Positions 1 through 8,874 of a stretch of DNA of 64,000 bases are shown here, piece by piece (position 1 is the stretch's first letter; each line of letters starts with the position of its first letter). Location of the stretch: positions 22,640 through 86,639 of the forward strand of contig NZ_JADPJL010000016.1 of the NCBI RefSeq assembly GCF_023073415.1. Reading direction: 5' to 3'. A model generated the notes under the pieces. The model searched no databases. It was not told the DNA's origin and saw only the letters and a program-made list of their open reading frames with translations. A program made the translations under genes and the position numbers. This stretch comes from Bradyrhizobium sp. 190 (GTDB lineage Bacteria > Pseudomonadota > Alphaproteobacteria > Rhizobiales > Xanthobacteraceae).

Positions 1-186
1 CCATAACGCTTTAGCGCACCTGAAGTCCTTCAGTTTGTTGAGAGCACTCTCGATGCACCGACAAAACTAATAAGGACGTTTGGTGAAGCTGAGATGACTG
101 ATTCGGCCTTCAAGCCCACTAAGATTTCGTGCAATTTGGAATCAGATGGCGCCGTTGCAAAGCATGTGTTCGTCTCACTCTGCGGA

Positions 187-438
187 TCAGTGGGTTCCGC
201 GAGGAATAATTGTGTCGTTCACTTCTGCTGAGTACGCATCCGGCGTAGGCCACAGGCCGATTGGATTAGTCGGCCAGCGCTTGAGCCAAGTCGGATGTTC
301 TTTGTGCATCCGGACGAGCTCGATCAGGTTTTCGTTTCCGAAGTCGGTGAATGCCATGACGCCGTGTTCGCCGGCGCCACAGACCCAGATGACGCCGTCC
401 TCGGGATTTGGCCGCTCCGGCCCTTGAAACCGGGAGGC
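187..438 (-). pseudogene. C-terminal remnant of an unknown gene
   Basis: On the minus strand one frame stays open for 83 codons between a TAG (439-441) and a TGA (187-189). It has protein-like composition, with short stretches such as VIWVCGAGEHGVMAF and NENLIELVRMHKEHPTWLKR, and no start codon near its upstream end. The plus-strand ORF over the same bases is Ser/Pro/Arg-rich and looks like its antisense shadow. I do not recognise the family. It is most simply the 3' end of a gene whose 5' part was lost. Confidence 0.4.
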
Positions 439-482
439 CTATTTAGGAAATAGTCTCGGTTGCCAAACGCTTTATCGGCATA

Positions 483-677
483 TTGAACGGTCGAAGGGAT
501 GATCGCTTGGACATGCTGGTGGCAGGCTCGAAGGGTGGCCGGGTACTGCTGGTGCGGTGGCGCGGCGACGAGCTTTGGATGTTTCCTGGCGGATGCCGGC
601 GCGGCCGCGAAGCGGCGGAGCAGTGCCTCTGGCGCGAGATCAAATCTCCATGCGGTATGTGGCGTCGCAGGATTTAG
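483..677 (+). pseudogene. Nudix hydrolase N-terminal remnant
   Basis: The 64-residue frame contains LWMFPGG followed by a partial Nudix box. The glycine, the first glutamate and the downstream Arg-Glu pair have the G-x5-E-x7-RE spacing (GCRRGRE...WREI). The next two glutamates that bind the metal are replaced by Ser-Pro, and the frame ends about 10 residues later. A working Nudix hydrolase needs the EE pair and about 130 residues, so this is a dead fragment. It lies upstream of the M16 peptidase genes and shares no obvious function with them. Confidence 0.4.
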
Positions 678-953
678 GCCAGCGCGAGGCGGCGAGTTGT
701 CGTGCGTTTCGTGTGCAACGTCGTGTTCGCAACATGTTGGCGGATACCAGACGAGTGCGGGTTGGCTTTAGGAAGAGAAAGCACGCGCCACGCTTCGTTT
801 TGCGTTCAGTTGCCCGCGCAGCGGTCCATGCGCGGGAGCATCAGGCGATTGGCCCGGCTTTTGCTCCCCTGCTTGCCACGGCATGCGGCTCCCCTGCTTT
901 GTCGGGATCGTCCGCTGCAGAATGAGGATCTCTATGCGACCAAAGGTGATGCC

Positions 954-2417
954 ATGAAGAATTGGAGTTCCGTGACGACCAAGGTGCTAAGCACGGCCAC
1001 TGTTGCAATGGTCTTGATGACGCGCACCGCGCTGGCGAACGAATACAACATGGATAATAGCAGCAATGCTAGCCTGCGGTACGTTCCTGAAAACAGGATC
1101 GTCCTTGCCCAGACCACGCTCACCTCGGAACGACCGGCAAGCTTCACGCTTCAGAACGGGATGCAGGTGGTGGTGATCCCGGATCACCGCACACCCGTCG
1201 TGACGCAGATGATCTGGTACAAGGTGGGCTCCGCCGACGAGACGCCCGGCAAATCGGGGCTTGCGCATTTCCTCGAACACCTGATGTTCAAGGGCACCGC
1301 CAAGCATCCGCCCGGCGAATTCTCCCAGACCGTTCTGCGCGTCGGCGGCAACCAGAACGCCTTCACCTCGATGGACTACACCAGCTATTTCCAGCGTGTG
1401 CCGCGCGAACAGCTGACGAAGATGATGGAACTCGAGGCTGACCGGATGACCGGTCTCATTCTCCAAGATGAGAACGTGCTGTCCGAGCGCGACGTCGTGC
1501 TCGAAGAGTTCAACATGCGCGTCGCCAACAATCCCGATGCGCGGCTCACCGAGCAGATGATGGCGGCGCTTTACCTCAACCACCCCTACGGCCGCCCCAT
1601 TATCGGCTGGCGGCAGGAGATCGAAAAGCTCGACCGCGAAGATGGGCTCGCGTTCTACAAGCGCTTCTACGCGCCCAACAATGCGATCCTGATCATCGCG
1701 GGCGACGTCGATCCCAAGGAAATCCGCCCGATGGTGGAGAAGAACTTTGGCGACATCCCCGCGCAGCCCTCGATCCCTGCAAAACGCCTGCGGCCACAGG
1801 AGCCGACGCCGGCGGCGCCGCGCACCGTGACCCTGTCCGATCCGCGCGTCGAGCAGCCGGCTTTGCGCCGCTACTATCTGGTGCCGTCGGCTCACACCGC
1901 GGCCGCGGGCGAGAGTCCTGCGCTTGACGTGCTCGCGCAACTGATGGGCGGCGGCTCCAACTCCTATCTCTATCGCGCGCTGGTAATCGACCGTCAGCTC
2001 GCGATCAGCGCCGGCGCAAGCTACCAGGGCACCTCGCTCGATCCCTCGCAGTTCATGATCTCCGCCACGCCGAAGCCCGGCGTCGAGTTCACGCAGATCG
2101 AGGATGCCATCGACAAGGTGATCGCCGACCTCGCGCAAAATCCCGCGCGCGCCGAGGATCTCGAGCGGGTCAAGACCCAGTTGATTGCGGAAGCGATCTA
2201 CGCCCAGGACAACCAGGCCACGCTGGCGCGCTGGTATGGCGGCGCGCTTACCACGGGACTTTCCATCGACGATATCCGGAGCTGGCCGGACCGGATTCGT
2301 GCCGTTACCGCCGAGCAGGTCCGTGACGCCGCACAGAAATGGCTCGACAAGAAACGCTCAGTGACCGGCTATCTGATCAAGGATGCCGCGCCCAAACGCG
2401 AGGAGAAGCGCTCATGA
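954..2417 (+). CDS. M16 family zinc metallopeptidase, catalytic subunit
   Basis: Predicted 487-residue periplasmic insulinase-family (M16B) peptidase. The start at 954 is preceded by AAAGGTG at 942-948 and gives an N-terminal signal-like segment (hydrophobic run with ATVAMVLMTRTALA). The inverted zinc motif HFLEH is present about 100 residues in, with the downstream acidic helix (ELEADRM, VVLEEF) that supplies the third zinc ligand. The second M16 domain follows (GGGSNSYLYRALVIDRQLA). It overlaps the next gene by ATGA, so the two are translationally coupled. Alphaproteobacterial genomes commonly carry such pairs, one catalytic and one not, that act as a heterodimer. The substrate is not predictable from sequence. 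The frame stays open upstream to 702, but that extension lacks a plausible signal peptide. Confidence 0.88.
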   Translation: MKNWSSVTTKVLSTATVAMVLMTRTALANEYNMDNSSNASLRYVPENRIVLAQTTLTSERPASFTLQNGMQVVVIPDHRTPVVTQMIWYKVGSADETPGKSGLAHFLEHLMFKGTAKHPPGEFSQTVLRVGGNQNAFTSMDYTSYFQRVPREQLTKMMELEADRMTGLILQDENVLSERDVVLEEFNMRVANNPDARLTEQMMAALYLNHPYGRPIIGWRQEIEKLDREDGLAFYKRFYAPNNAILIIAGDVDPKEIRPMVEKNFGDIPAQPSIPAKRLRPQEPTPAAPRTVTLSDPRVEQPALRRYYLVPSAHTAAAGESPALDVLAQLMGGGSNSYLYRALVIDRQLAISAGASYQGTSLDPSQFMISATPKPGVEFTQIEDAIDKVIADLAQNPARAEDLERVKTQLIAEAIYAQDNQATLARWYGGALTTGLSIDDIRSWPDRIRAVTAEQVRDAAQKWLDKKRSVTGYLIKDAAPKREEKRS

Positions 2418-3841
2418 CCTATTCCTTCACACGGCGTGCGGCCCTCATCGGCGGAGCTTCGCTTGCAATCGCGATGCTCGCCTCGGCACCTTCGCAGGCC
2501 GCCACCAAGATCCAGCGCCTGGTCTCGCCCGGCGGCATCGAAGCCTGGTTCGTGCAGGACGCCACCGTCCCGCTGATCGCGATGAAATATGCCTTCGGCG
2601 GCGGAGCGACCCAGGACCCCACCGACAAGCCCGGCGTTGGCCACTTGACGGCCAGCCTGCTCGACGAAGGCTCCGGCGACCTCGACTCGAAGACCTATCA
2701 CGAGCGGCTCGATCGCCGCGCCATCGAGCTGAGCTTTACCTCGACCCGCGACCAATTCCGCGGTTCCTTGCGCATGCTCAAGGACAACAAGGATGAGGCC
2801 TTTGACCTCCTGCGGATGGCGCTGACCTCGCCGCGTTTCGATGCGCCCGACGTCGTACGCATCCGCGCGCAGGTGCTCTCGAGCTTGCGGCGTGAGTCCA
2901 CCAACCCGAGTTCGCTCGCCAATCGCAAGTTCCTCGAAGTCGCCTTCAACGGCCATCCTTACGGACGGCAATCCCAGGGCACGCTGGACAGCGTGCCGAG
3001 AATCGAGATCGCCGATCTCAAGGACTATGTCCGCCGCGTGATCGCGAAGGACACGCTCAAGATTGCGGTGGTCGGTGACGTCGATCCCGAGACCCTCGGC
3101 AAGCTGCTTGACAAGACCTTTGGCAGCCTGCCGGCCAAGGCGCAGTTGACAGAGGTGCCCGACGTGCTCGCGGCAAAGCCGCCGCAGCGCGTCTGCATTC
3201 CGCTCGACGTGCCGCAGACGGTCGTGACCTTCGGCGGTCCCGGCGTCCGCCGCAGCGAGCCGGATTTCATGGCGGCCTACGTCGTCAACCAGATTCTTGG
3301 CGGCGGCGATCTGTCATCGCGGCTCTACCGCGAAGTCCGCGAGAAGCGCGGGCTTGCTTATTCCGTCTATGAGACGCTCTTGTGGATGGATCATGCCGCC
3401 CTGTTCGTCGGCAATACCGGCACCCGCGCCGATCGCGCCGGCGAGACGGTGGAAGAGATCGAGAAGCAGGTCCGCCGGATGGCCGAGGAAGGCCCGACCC
3501 AGCAGGAGTTCGACGAGGCCAAGTCGTATCTGAAGGGCTCGCAGATGCTCGCGCTCGATACGTCGTCAAATCTCGCACAGGCGCTGCTGCAGTATCAGCT
3601 CGACAAGCTGCCGATCGACTATATCGAGAAGCGCAATGCCCTCGTCGACGCGGTGACGCTGGAGGATGCCAGGAAGGTCGCGCGGCGGCTGTGGGGCCAG
3701 GGCCTGCTCACCGTCATTGTCGGCCGCTCCCCGCAGGCCGCAGCCCAGCCAACCACCGCGCCATCGGCCACGACGCAGCCGCCACCGGCGGTACAGCCAG
3801 GCGCCGCGCCATCAGCCACAACGCCGGGACCACCCAATTGA
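2414..3841 (+). CDS. M16 family peptidase-like protein, non-catalytic partner
   Basis: Predicted 475-residue partner of the upstream peptidase. It starts with FTRRAALIGGASLAIAMLASA, a signal sequence with a twin-arginine-like pair, so export by Tat or Sec is likely. At the position of the M16 zinc motif it has HLTAS, so both catalytic Glu and second His are missing, while the M16 C-terminal signature (GGGDLSSRLYREVREKRGLAYS) is strong. This is the usual division of labour in two-subunit M16B enzymes: the inactive chain helps form the substrate chamber. The last 30 residues are a Pro/Ala/Thr-rich tail, probably a flexible extension. The start ATG overlaps the stop of the first gene. Confidence 0.85.
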   Translation: MTYSFTRRAALIGGASLAIAMLASAPSQAATKIQRLVSPGGIEAWFVQDATVPLIAMKYAFGGGATQDPTDKPGVGHLTASLLDEGSGDLDSKTYHERLDRRAIELSFTSTRDQFRGSLRMLKDNKDEAFDLLRMALTSPRFDAPDVVRIRAQVLSSLRRESTNPSSLANRKFLEVAFNGHPYGRQSQGTLDSVPRIEIADLKDYVRRVIAKDTLKIAVVGDVDPETLGKLLDKTFGSLPAKAQLTEVPDVLAAKPPQRVCIPLDVPQTVVTFGGPGVRRSEPDFMAAYVVNQILGGGDLSSRLYREVREKRGLAYSVYETLLWMDHAALFVGNTGTRADRAGETVEEIEKQVRRMAEEGPTQQEFDEAKSYLKGSQMLALDTSSNLAQALLQYQLDKLPIDYIEKRNALVDAVTLEDARKVARRLWGQGLLTVIVGRSPQAAAQPTTAPSATTQPPPAVQPGAAPSATTPGPPN

Positions 3842-4688
3842 CCTTTGTGTCGTGAGGTGACATTCGGTGCGCGTTAAGGACAAGCTGTCCCATAGCCGTT
3901 ATTTGGCCGACATCCGACCTGCCTACATCAAGGGCGGCCTCACGAGAGCCCGTCAGTGCAGTTAGTCGCTCCTGCTGAAAGCTGTTGCCACGCCGCTACG
4001 AGTCGAACACCAAGGCCGTGCCGAGACTACCGCTGACGGTCGCATCGAATGTGGCCCTCTCGGGTCACCGGCGAGCCCCGCCAGCTGGAGTCAGCCACAC
4101 GGCGGCTACGGCGGCTATTCAAGTTTCGGTGACGATTGGGCAGCTGCGATGGGCCTAACAAGGACCGTCTTTGGTTCGATCCATCTGGCCGCGCACGCCA
4201 ATCCCGCTCCCCCGTTGCGGCTGGTGAAGCTAAAAAGATGTTCAGCCCAACTTTTCGCCAAAAAGGGTCAATGTCCTTACTAGGGTTTCGGGAGCTGTTT
4301 GGCTGCTCTGCTGAACTGCTGGATGGTATGATGGGGAACTTTTGTCATCGTCGCCTGAACCGGAAGCGAAGAGGAGCGAACCGCTACGAATATGTTTGCC
4401 AGTCAGCTGCTATCACAACCACCGTGATCGGCATTGTTGGCATGGCCACGTGGCTCCTCAATAAACAGGCGAGGTTGAGAGATTTGGCCGAGCTGAAGCT
4501 CCATGATCTTAAGCCCTCTAACCTCTGCTGAGCAGGATGCGATCAGACAACCCGCGTCTGGCAACGTTACGCATATCTGCGATCTGCACTTTAATGGGAA
4601 AACGGTTCGCGCTCCTCGCATTGAGCGGACTGGTGCCCACGGGCTCGTCCTCCCGTACGCCGGGCGGGATCGGTGCATTGCTCCGGAT
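3842..4688. other. Intergenic stretch, no supported gene
   Basis: About 850 bases between the M16 operon and the BamE-like gene. Several short frames exist (for example 4136-4531 on +), but none has a recognisable domain, a convincing ribosome site or consistent codon use. I see no tRNA, repeat array or transposase remnant here. Confidence 0.4.
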
Positions 4689-5138
4689 CTACCGAAGGGC
4701 GGACGGCGATGTGATCGAGAGCTTTCCATTAACGAATAGGGCTAAGATCTGCCCATCATTCCAAGCAAGCACGTGAAACTGTATTCCTTGGACGGTCTCA
4801 CGAGAAGTAATGGTGCCTGCGCAGCCGAACAGGTAAACAACGTCTGCGTAGTTTGAGCCAAGCCGAACGTTGCTGAGCTCCGAATCCTTGACGCGACAAT
4901 GCCCGGCCGGGAGTGAGCGAGCGTTAACTGACTTGTAATCCGCATCCAGGTCACCAGGCGTGGCCGGATTGACGGGAGCTCCGCTTGGCGGGACGCCGGC
5001 TTGTGCCGGTGGAGGGCCGCTCGAGATCTGGGCCAGCTGCACGAATAACCACGTGAAGGCCGGAATCGCTTTGATCCGCAGGACTACTCGCCAGTTGATG
5101 GAACAGCCTATCAGGGCGAATGCTTGATAGATTTTCAT
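4689..5138 (-). CDS. Small exported protein with BamE/SmpA-like domain
   Basis: Predicted 149 residues. The first about 45 residues hold a hydrophobic export or anchor segment (AIPAFTWLFVQLAQ), followed by a Pro-rich linker. The last about 65 residues resemble the BamE-like fold found in SmpA/OmlA and related small domains: a LSNVRLGSNYADVVYLFGCAGT stretch (a G-x3-Y-x-V-x4-GC-GT pattern), then VLAWNDGQILALFVNGKL, in which the W-x-D-G/F-x-NGKL pattern is typical. There is no lipobox I can defend. It stands alone between non-coding stretches, so no partner is suggested. The fold call comes from pattern recognition only. Confidence 0.55.
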   Translation of the reverse strand: MKIYQAFALIGCSINWRVVLRIKAIPAFTWLFVQLAQISSGPPPAQAGVPPSGAPVNPATPGDLDADYKSVNARSLPAGHCRVKDSELSNVRLGSNYADVVYLFGCAGTITSRETVQGIQFHVLAWNDGQILALFVNGKLSITSPSALR

Positions 5139-5822
5139 CGAATGCCAATGCGTTCAAACGTCCATACTCAGCCACTCACGTAGGAAGGCGGCACGTCACC
5201 TGCAATCCACAATCAAACGCTGTATGCGAAAATGTGCGGTTCACCTCGAGTTACTTTCATTAAGAAGTCGGACCACTTGGAGTGGTCAAAGCACCTGTAC
5301 TCTCAAGCCATTCGGTGCGAGTGTTAAGTTCGTCTTTTCACTGGACATTAATAACCCGCAGCAACGTAGCGGTGGCTGACATAGTCGTATCCGCTAGCTC
5401 GCCGCGGAACAAGTCGATCTCGCAATACGCCCATCTTTTCGAGCTCATAGAATCCGACGATATGACAATCGAGATATGACCAACGCGACCGCAGCTGTCC
5501 GAGCGTGCGGTTTCATATCGCTCCTCCTGCCGATTGGCGGCAGAGAGATGTGCGGAGTAGACCCAACGTCGGCCGCGGTCGCGCGGAGTCCATCCCTACG
5601 TGATGGGCGAATCGATGATGCTGCGTGAATAAGCAAGCAATCTGCCGATATGAAAAATGTCAGATTCTGCAGGCGCTTCGCATGAATCTGTTTGAGCCGG
5701 CTTGAACCTTACGTAACGTCAGGGTGTAGAGAGCCTCATCAAGGTAGCGAACAGGGGCTTGTGGTGTCCGACAGGAAATCCGACAAGACTCGTGTTGCCC
5801 AACGAAACTAAGTGTGCCGCCT
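5139..5822. other. Intergenic stretch, no supported gene
   Basis: About 680 bases with only short frames on both strands and nothing recognisable as a domain, RNA or repeat. Base composition is less GC-rich than the flanking operons, which fits non-coding or decayed DNA. Confidence 0.35.
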
Positions 5823-5966
5823 ATGCTAATTGTTATTCTGCTGTCCATCTCTTTCGCTATGTTCGGCACAGTTTACGCCGTGAGCGCATGGCTCTCCCAT
5901 GGGAAGCGGGAGCGCGACGCCCCTTGCGTTCGCCCTACCCAAAGGCCCAGGAGGCGAGCATTCTAA
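5823..5966 (+). CDS. Possible 47-residue single-pass membrane protein
   Basis: ATG at 5823 opens a 47-codon frame ending in TAA at 5964. Residues 1-24 are almost wholly hydrophobic (MLIVILLSISFAMFGTVYAV), followed by a strongly basic tail rich in Arg and Pro. This is the profile of a small inner-membrane protein with its tail in the cytoplasm. No strong Shine-Dalgarno sequence precedes it and nothing else supports expression. Confidence 0.25.
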   Translation: MLIVILLSISFAMFGTVYAVSAWLSHGKRERDAPCVRPTQRPRRRAF

Positions 5967-6060
5967 CCTGAAATCAAAAGAGCGCCTGACGCCATGGGCC
6001 GCACTCTTAGTCCGGCTCGCCGCTGCCTCTAAATCCATCTGCAGCTTGCTATAGGCGCCC

Positions 6061-6340
6061 ATTCTCCCGAAACCACCTCGATATCGCGAGCCGGAACTAT
6101 GAGAAGATCGTCATCGCCGACATCAAAAGCAGCGACTCGCTGATGGGCATTTGACGATGCCGGTTTCGAACAAATTCAGAGCCTCGTTTCTTTGACTGTC
6201 GGACGTTAATTCAACCAGCACGGTAGTGTTGAGGCCGAACCGGTTCAGGTTAAGCATCGCCCAGATATTAGGTGTCATATCCTTTCGTCTCCAATGCCTC
6301 TGCCGACGCGCGATTGTGATGACGGATAATTGCATTCGAA
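6061..6340 (-). pseudogene. Lrp/AsnC-family regulator, broken
   Basis: The minus strand holds the ligand-binding (RAM) half of an Lrp/AsnC regulator split by frameshifts. One frame gives AMLNLNRFGLNTTVLVEL and FETGIVKCPSASRCF and then stops. The adjacent frame resumes at once with DVGDDDLLIVPARDIEVV, which is exactly the next block expected in this family. Upstream, LETKGY (the end of the DNA-binding half) is in a third frame. It is divergent from alanine dehydrogenase, the usual place of the AldR/Lrp activator of ald, so it is probably the lost local regulator of that gene. Confidence 0.65.
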
Positions 6341-6505
6341 TCGATCCGCGCGCTGGTGCTGAGTTCGGCGATGGAACGTCACTCGATGGAATACTGCGCG
6401 ACGTTGCTAAGAATCGCTGAATTTCGGCGCCACTTGGCCGCCCGCGTCTCAGGTCTGCACCGCTCTTTCGATTATATATCGGTGATCCAAGTTAGGAGAT
6501 TGCAA

Positions 6506-7618
6506 TTGAAGGTCGGCGTTCCCAAGGAAATCAAGACGCACGAATACCGCGTGGGCCTGACCCCTGGAGCGGTCCGCGAATATGTGGCCGCAGGCCACAG
6601 CGTGCTGCTCGAGACCAATGCCGGTGCTGGTATAGGCGCTACGGATGACAATTATCGCAAGGCTGGCGCAACCATTCTGGAATCTGCTCGCGAGGTGTTC
6701 GCGTCGAGCGAGATGATCGTAAAGGTCAAGGAGCCACAGCCGTCCGAGTGGACTCAGCTGCGAGAAAATCAGATCCTCTTCACTTATCTTCATTTGGCCC
6801 CGGACCCCGAGCAGGCCAAGGGCCTCATGAAGTCTGGCTGTACAGCAATCGCCTACGAAACTGTGACTGACGCGCATGGCGGTCTTCCGCTCCTTGCGCC
6901 GATGAGCGAGGTTGCGGGCAGGCTTGCGATCGAGGCGGCAGGTAGCGCCCTGAAGCGGTATGGGGGCGGGCGCGGGCTGTTGATTGGCGGCGTGCCGGGT
7001 GTCCAGCCGGCTCGTATTGTCGTCATCGGAGGTGGCGTTGTCGGCATGCACGCGGCACGAATGGCGGCAGGCTTGGGTGCCGAGGTCACAATCCTTGACC
7101 GTTCGCTTCCCCGGCTTCGTGAACTGGATGAACTATTCGAAGGGCGCGTTCGTACTAGGTTCTCAACGATAGAAGCTGTTGAGGAGGAAGTATTTGCAGC
7201 GGACGTTGTGATCGGCGCCGTACTGGTTCCCGGCGCGAGTGCACCGAAACTTGTCAGCCGGAGCATGTTGAGCTCGATGCGCAAAGGCTCCGTCATCGTG
7301 GATGTAGCTATTGATCAGGGCGGATGCTTCGAGACATCGCGTCCGACGACGCACGCTGATCCAATTTTCGAGGTGGACGGCGTCATTCACTACTGTGTGG
7401 CCAATATGCCGGGAGCTGTCCCGCTGACCTCTAGCCAAGCACTGAATAACGCAACTCTGCCTTTTGGTTTGGCTCTCGCTAACAAGGGATTTGCAGCCGT
7501 CCTCGAAAATCCACATCTGCGGGCAGGCCTCAATGTCTATCGGGGGCGGCTGACTTACAAGGCGGTGGCCGAGAGTCTCGGCTTGCCATTTTCACCGATC
7601 GAACAGGCTGCGGCCTGA
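6506..7618 (+). CDS. ald: Alanine dehydrogenase
   Basis: NAD-dependent alanine dehydrogenase: L-alanine + H2O + NAD+ to pyruvate + NH4+ + NADH. I place the start at TTG 6506, seven bases after TTAGGAGA (6492-6499). This gives the conserved N-terminus KVGVPKEIKTHEYRVGLTPG and a length of 370 residues, matching the family's usual about 371. The frame continues upstream to 6356 without family similarity. Substrate-site blocks (KVKEPQPSEW, FTYLHLA) and the Rossmann segment IVVIGGGVVGMHAARMAAGLGA are intact, as is the C-terminal HYCVANMPGAVPLTSSQALN. It is monocistronic: a strong terminator follows directly, and a broken Lrp regulator lies divergently upstream. In rhizobia this enzyme is linked to alanine synthesis in bacteroids. 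Confidence 0.95.
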   Translation: MKVGVPKEIKTHEYRVGLTPGAVREYVAAGHSVLLETNAGAGIGATDDNYRKAGATILESAREVFASSEMIVKVKEPQPSEWTQLRENQILFTYLHLAPDPEQAKGLMKSGCTAIAYETVTDAHGGLPLLAPMSEVAGRLAIEAAGSALKRYGGGRGLLIGGVPGVQPARIVVIGGGVVGMHAARMAAGLGAEVTILDRSLPRLRELDELFEGRVRTRFSTIEAVEEEVFAADVVIGAVLVPGASAPKLVSRSMLSSMRKGSVIVDVAIDQGGCFETSRPTTHADPIFEVDGVIHYCVANMPGAVPLTSSQALNNATLPFGLALANKGFAAVLENPHLRAGLNVYRGRLTYKAVAESLGLPFSPIEQAAA

Positions 7619-7654
7619 TCCCAGAGGCCCTCAAGGGCGTTTCCTCCCTTACTT

Positions 7655-7684
7655 GGGCCACTCCTTCGGAGTGGCCCCTTTTTT
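7655..7684 (+). terminator. Rho-independent terminator of ald
   Basis: A perfect 10-bp stem (7655-7664 with 7668-7677) closes a 3-base TTC loop with a C-UUCG-G character, followed by a run of six T (7679-7684). It lies 36 bases after the ald stop codon and separates that gene from the defence island. Confidence 0.93.
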
Positions 7685-7796
7685 CGGAGGCTACGATTCC
7701 CCTCAACGCAGTTTGATTGTCCTCTCGCAGATCAAGTCGGGCAGCTCTCCCAGAGAACATCCAGTCAGCTGCCCGGCGACACGAAAGCGTGGGGCT

Positions 7797-7878
7797 GGTG
7801 GAGATAGCGCCGTCGGTCGGAGCGCTCGCCTCCCGGTTTTGTAAACCGCCAAGGAGACCGGCTACCGCGGCTTCCACC
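7797..7878 (+). other. tRNA-like structure, possibly a decayed tRNA-Thr
   Basis: The sequence resembles a tRNA in three of four parts. A 7-bp acceptor-like pairing (7797-7803 with 7872-7878, one G-T pair) encloses a D-arm-like hairpin (AGCGC/GCGCT around a loop containing CGGTCGG) and an extended hairpin with the loop TTGTA between CGGTT and AACCG, reading like a UGU (Thr) anticodon loop. The region expected to form the T arm lacks TTCRA and does not fold. It may be a tRNA pseudogene left by island integration or an unrelated structured RNA. It ends 50 bases before the CBASS operon. Confidence 0.25.
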
Positions 7879-7928
7879 CATTCGGGGTTGGCGCTGGGTA
7901 GACGCCGAACGAGAAAGAAGGGGTGATG

Positions 7929-8873
7929 ATGGCGTTGAGCAACACGGAACTGCGCTACTACGACAGCAATGTCCTGCGCCTCCCTGACGACAAGCGGACG
8001 GAATATCATGAACAGGTGGATCGCCTGATCGCCGAACTGTGCAAGACCGTCCGCGACAAGACCGAGATCAAGATCACAAAGGTAGTAAAGGCTGGCTCCT
8101 TCGCCAAATATACCATCTTACGAAAGACGAGCGTCGATCCGGTTGATGTCGACGTGGTATTCTATATTTCCGGGCGTGATGCCGATAAGGAGACGCTCGA
8201 TAGTCTGAACAACACCATCTACGACCTGCTGATCAAGCAGTATCCCAACAAATCGGTCGAAGATTTCGAGATCCAGCGCAAGGCTGCGACCGTGACCTTT
8301 GTCGGCACGGGGCTGAGCGTCGACATTGTCCCGGTGATACAGGACGAGAACCGGCCAGGCTATGGCTGGCAGTTTGATATCCATGACGGGTCGAAAATCC
8401 AGACCTGCGCTCCCTGTCAGATCAAGTTCGTCCGGGATCGCAAGAACCGGGACAGCGATTTCCGCACGCTGGTGCGCTTGGCGAAGAAGTGGCGCAACCA
8501 TGCCGATATCAAGCCGCTCAAATCCTTCGCGATCGAGCTCATCATGGCCCATCTGCTGGCGAGGCAGGGTAATTTCGGGAGCATCGAGCAGCGCTTCCGG
8601 AATTTCCTTCTCTACATCGCCCAATCGGGTCTGAAAGAGCAGATTAGCTTCCCCGAGAATACGGCGCCGTTCGGGACCTTCACCGATCCCGTTGTCATCC
8701 TCGACCCTGTTTACAGCCTGAACAACGTGACAGGCCGGATTTCGGAAGCCGAGCGCAAGGAGATCGTCGCAGCGGCGGAGGCGGCGTGGGAGACCGCGAA
8801 TTTTGCATCGGCCGAAAATGACAATGAGGTCTGGAAGGAGATCTTCGGCCCTCGCTTCAAGACGGAGGACTGA
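7929..8873 (+). CDS. CBASS cyclic-oligonucleotide synthase (CD-NTase)
   Basis: Predicted 314-residue cGAS/DncV-like nucleotidyltransferase, which makes a cyclic di- or oligonucleotide alarm signal during phage infection. The GS motif with following Thr (GSFAKYT, about residue 56), the metal-binding pair in PVDVDVVFY (D73 and D75) and the third Asp in LSVDIVPV (about D132) are all present, so the active site appears intact. Start: AAGAAGGGG lies just upstream of three candidate starts (GTG 7923, ATG 7926, ATG 7929); spacing favours 7929. It is the first gene of a tightly packed five-gene operon with HORMA, TRIP13-like ATPase, effector and exonuclease, which makes this type III CBASS. The nucleotide product cannot be read from the sequence. 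Confidence 0.92.
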   Translation: MALSNTELRYYDSNVLRLPDDKRTEYHEQVDRLIAELCKTVRDKTEIKITKVVKAGSFAKYTILRKTSVDPVDVDVVFYISGRDADKETLDSLNNTIYDLLIKQYPNKSVEDFEIQRKAATVTFVGTGLSVDIVPVIQDENRPGYGWQFDIHDGSKIQTCAPCQIKFVRDRKNRDSDFRTLVRLAKKWRNHADIKPLKSFAIELIMAHLLARQGNFGSIEQRFRNFLLYIAQSGLKEQISFPENTAPFGTFTDPVVILDPVYSLNNVTGRISEAERKEIVAAAEAAWETANFASAENDNEVWKEIFGPRFKTED

Positions 8874-8874
8874 A

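Noticed and set aside
1..140. Possible gene end at the left edge
   Set aside because: All frames hit stops within about 25 codons and nothing is recognisable.
987..2138. Long minus-strand frame of 383 codons
   Set aside because: It is antisense to the M16 peptidase gene; it is His/Arg/Gly-rich without domains, as expected for a shadow of GC-rich coding DNA.
7655..7684. Attachment-site half at the ald terminator
   Set aside because: The inverted repeat is a typical terminator and no direct-repeat partner was found at the other side of the island.
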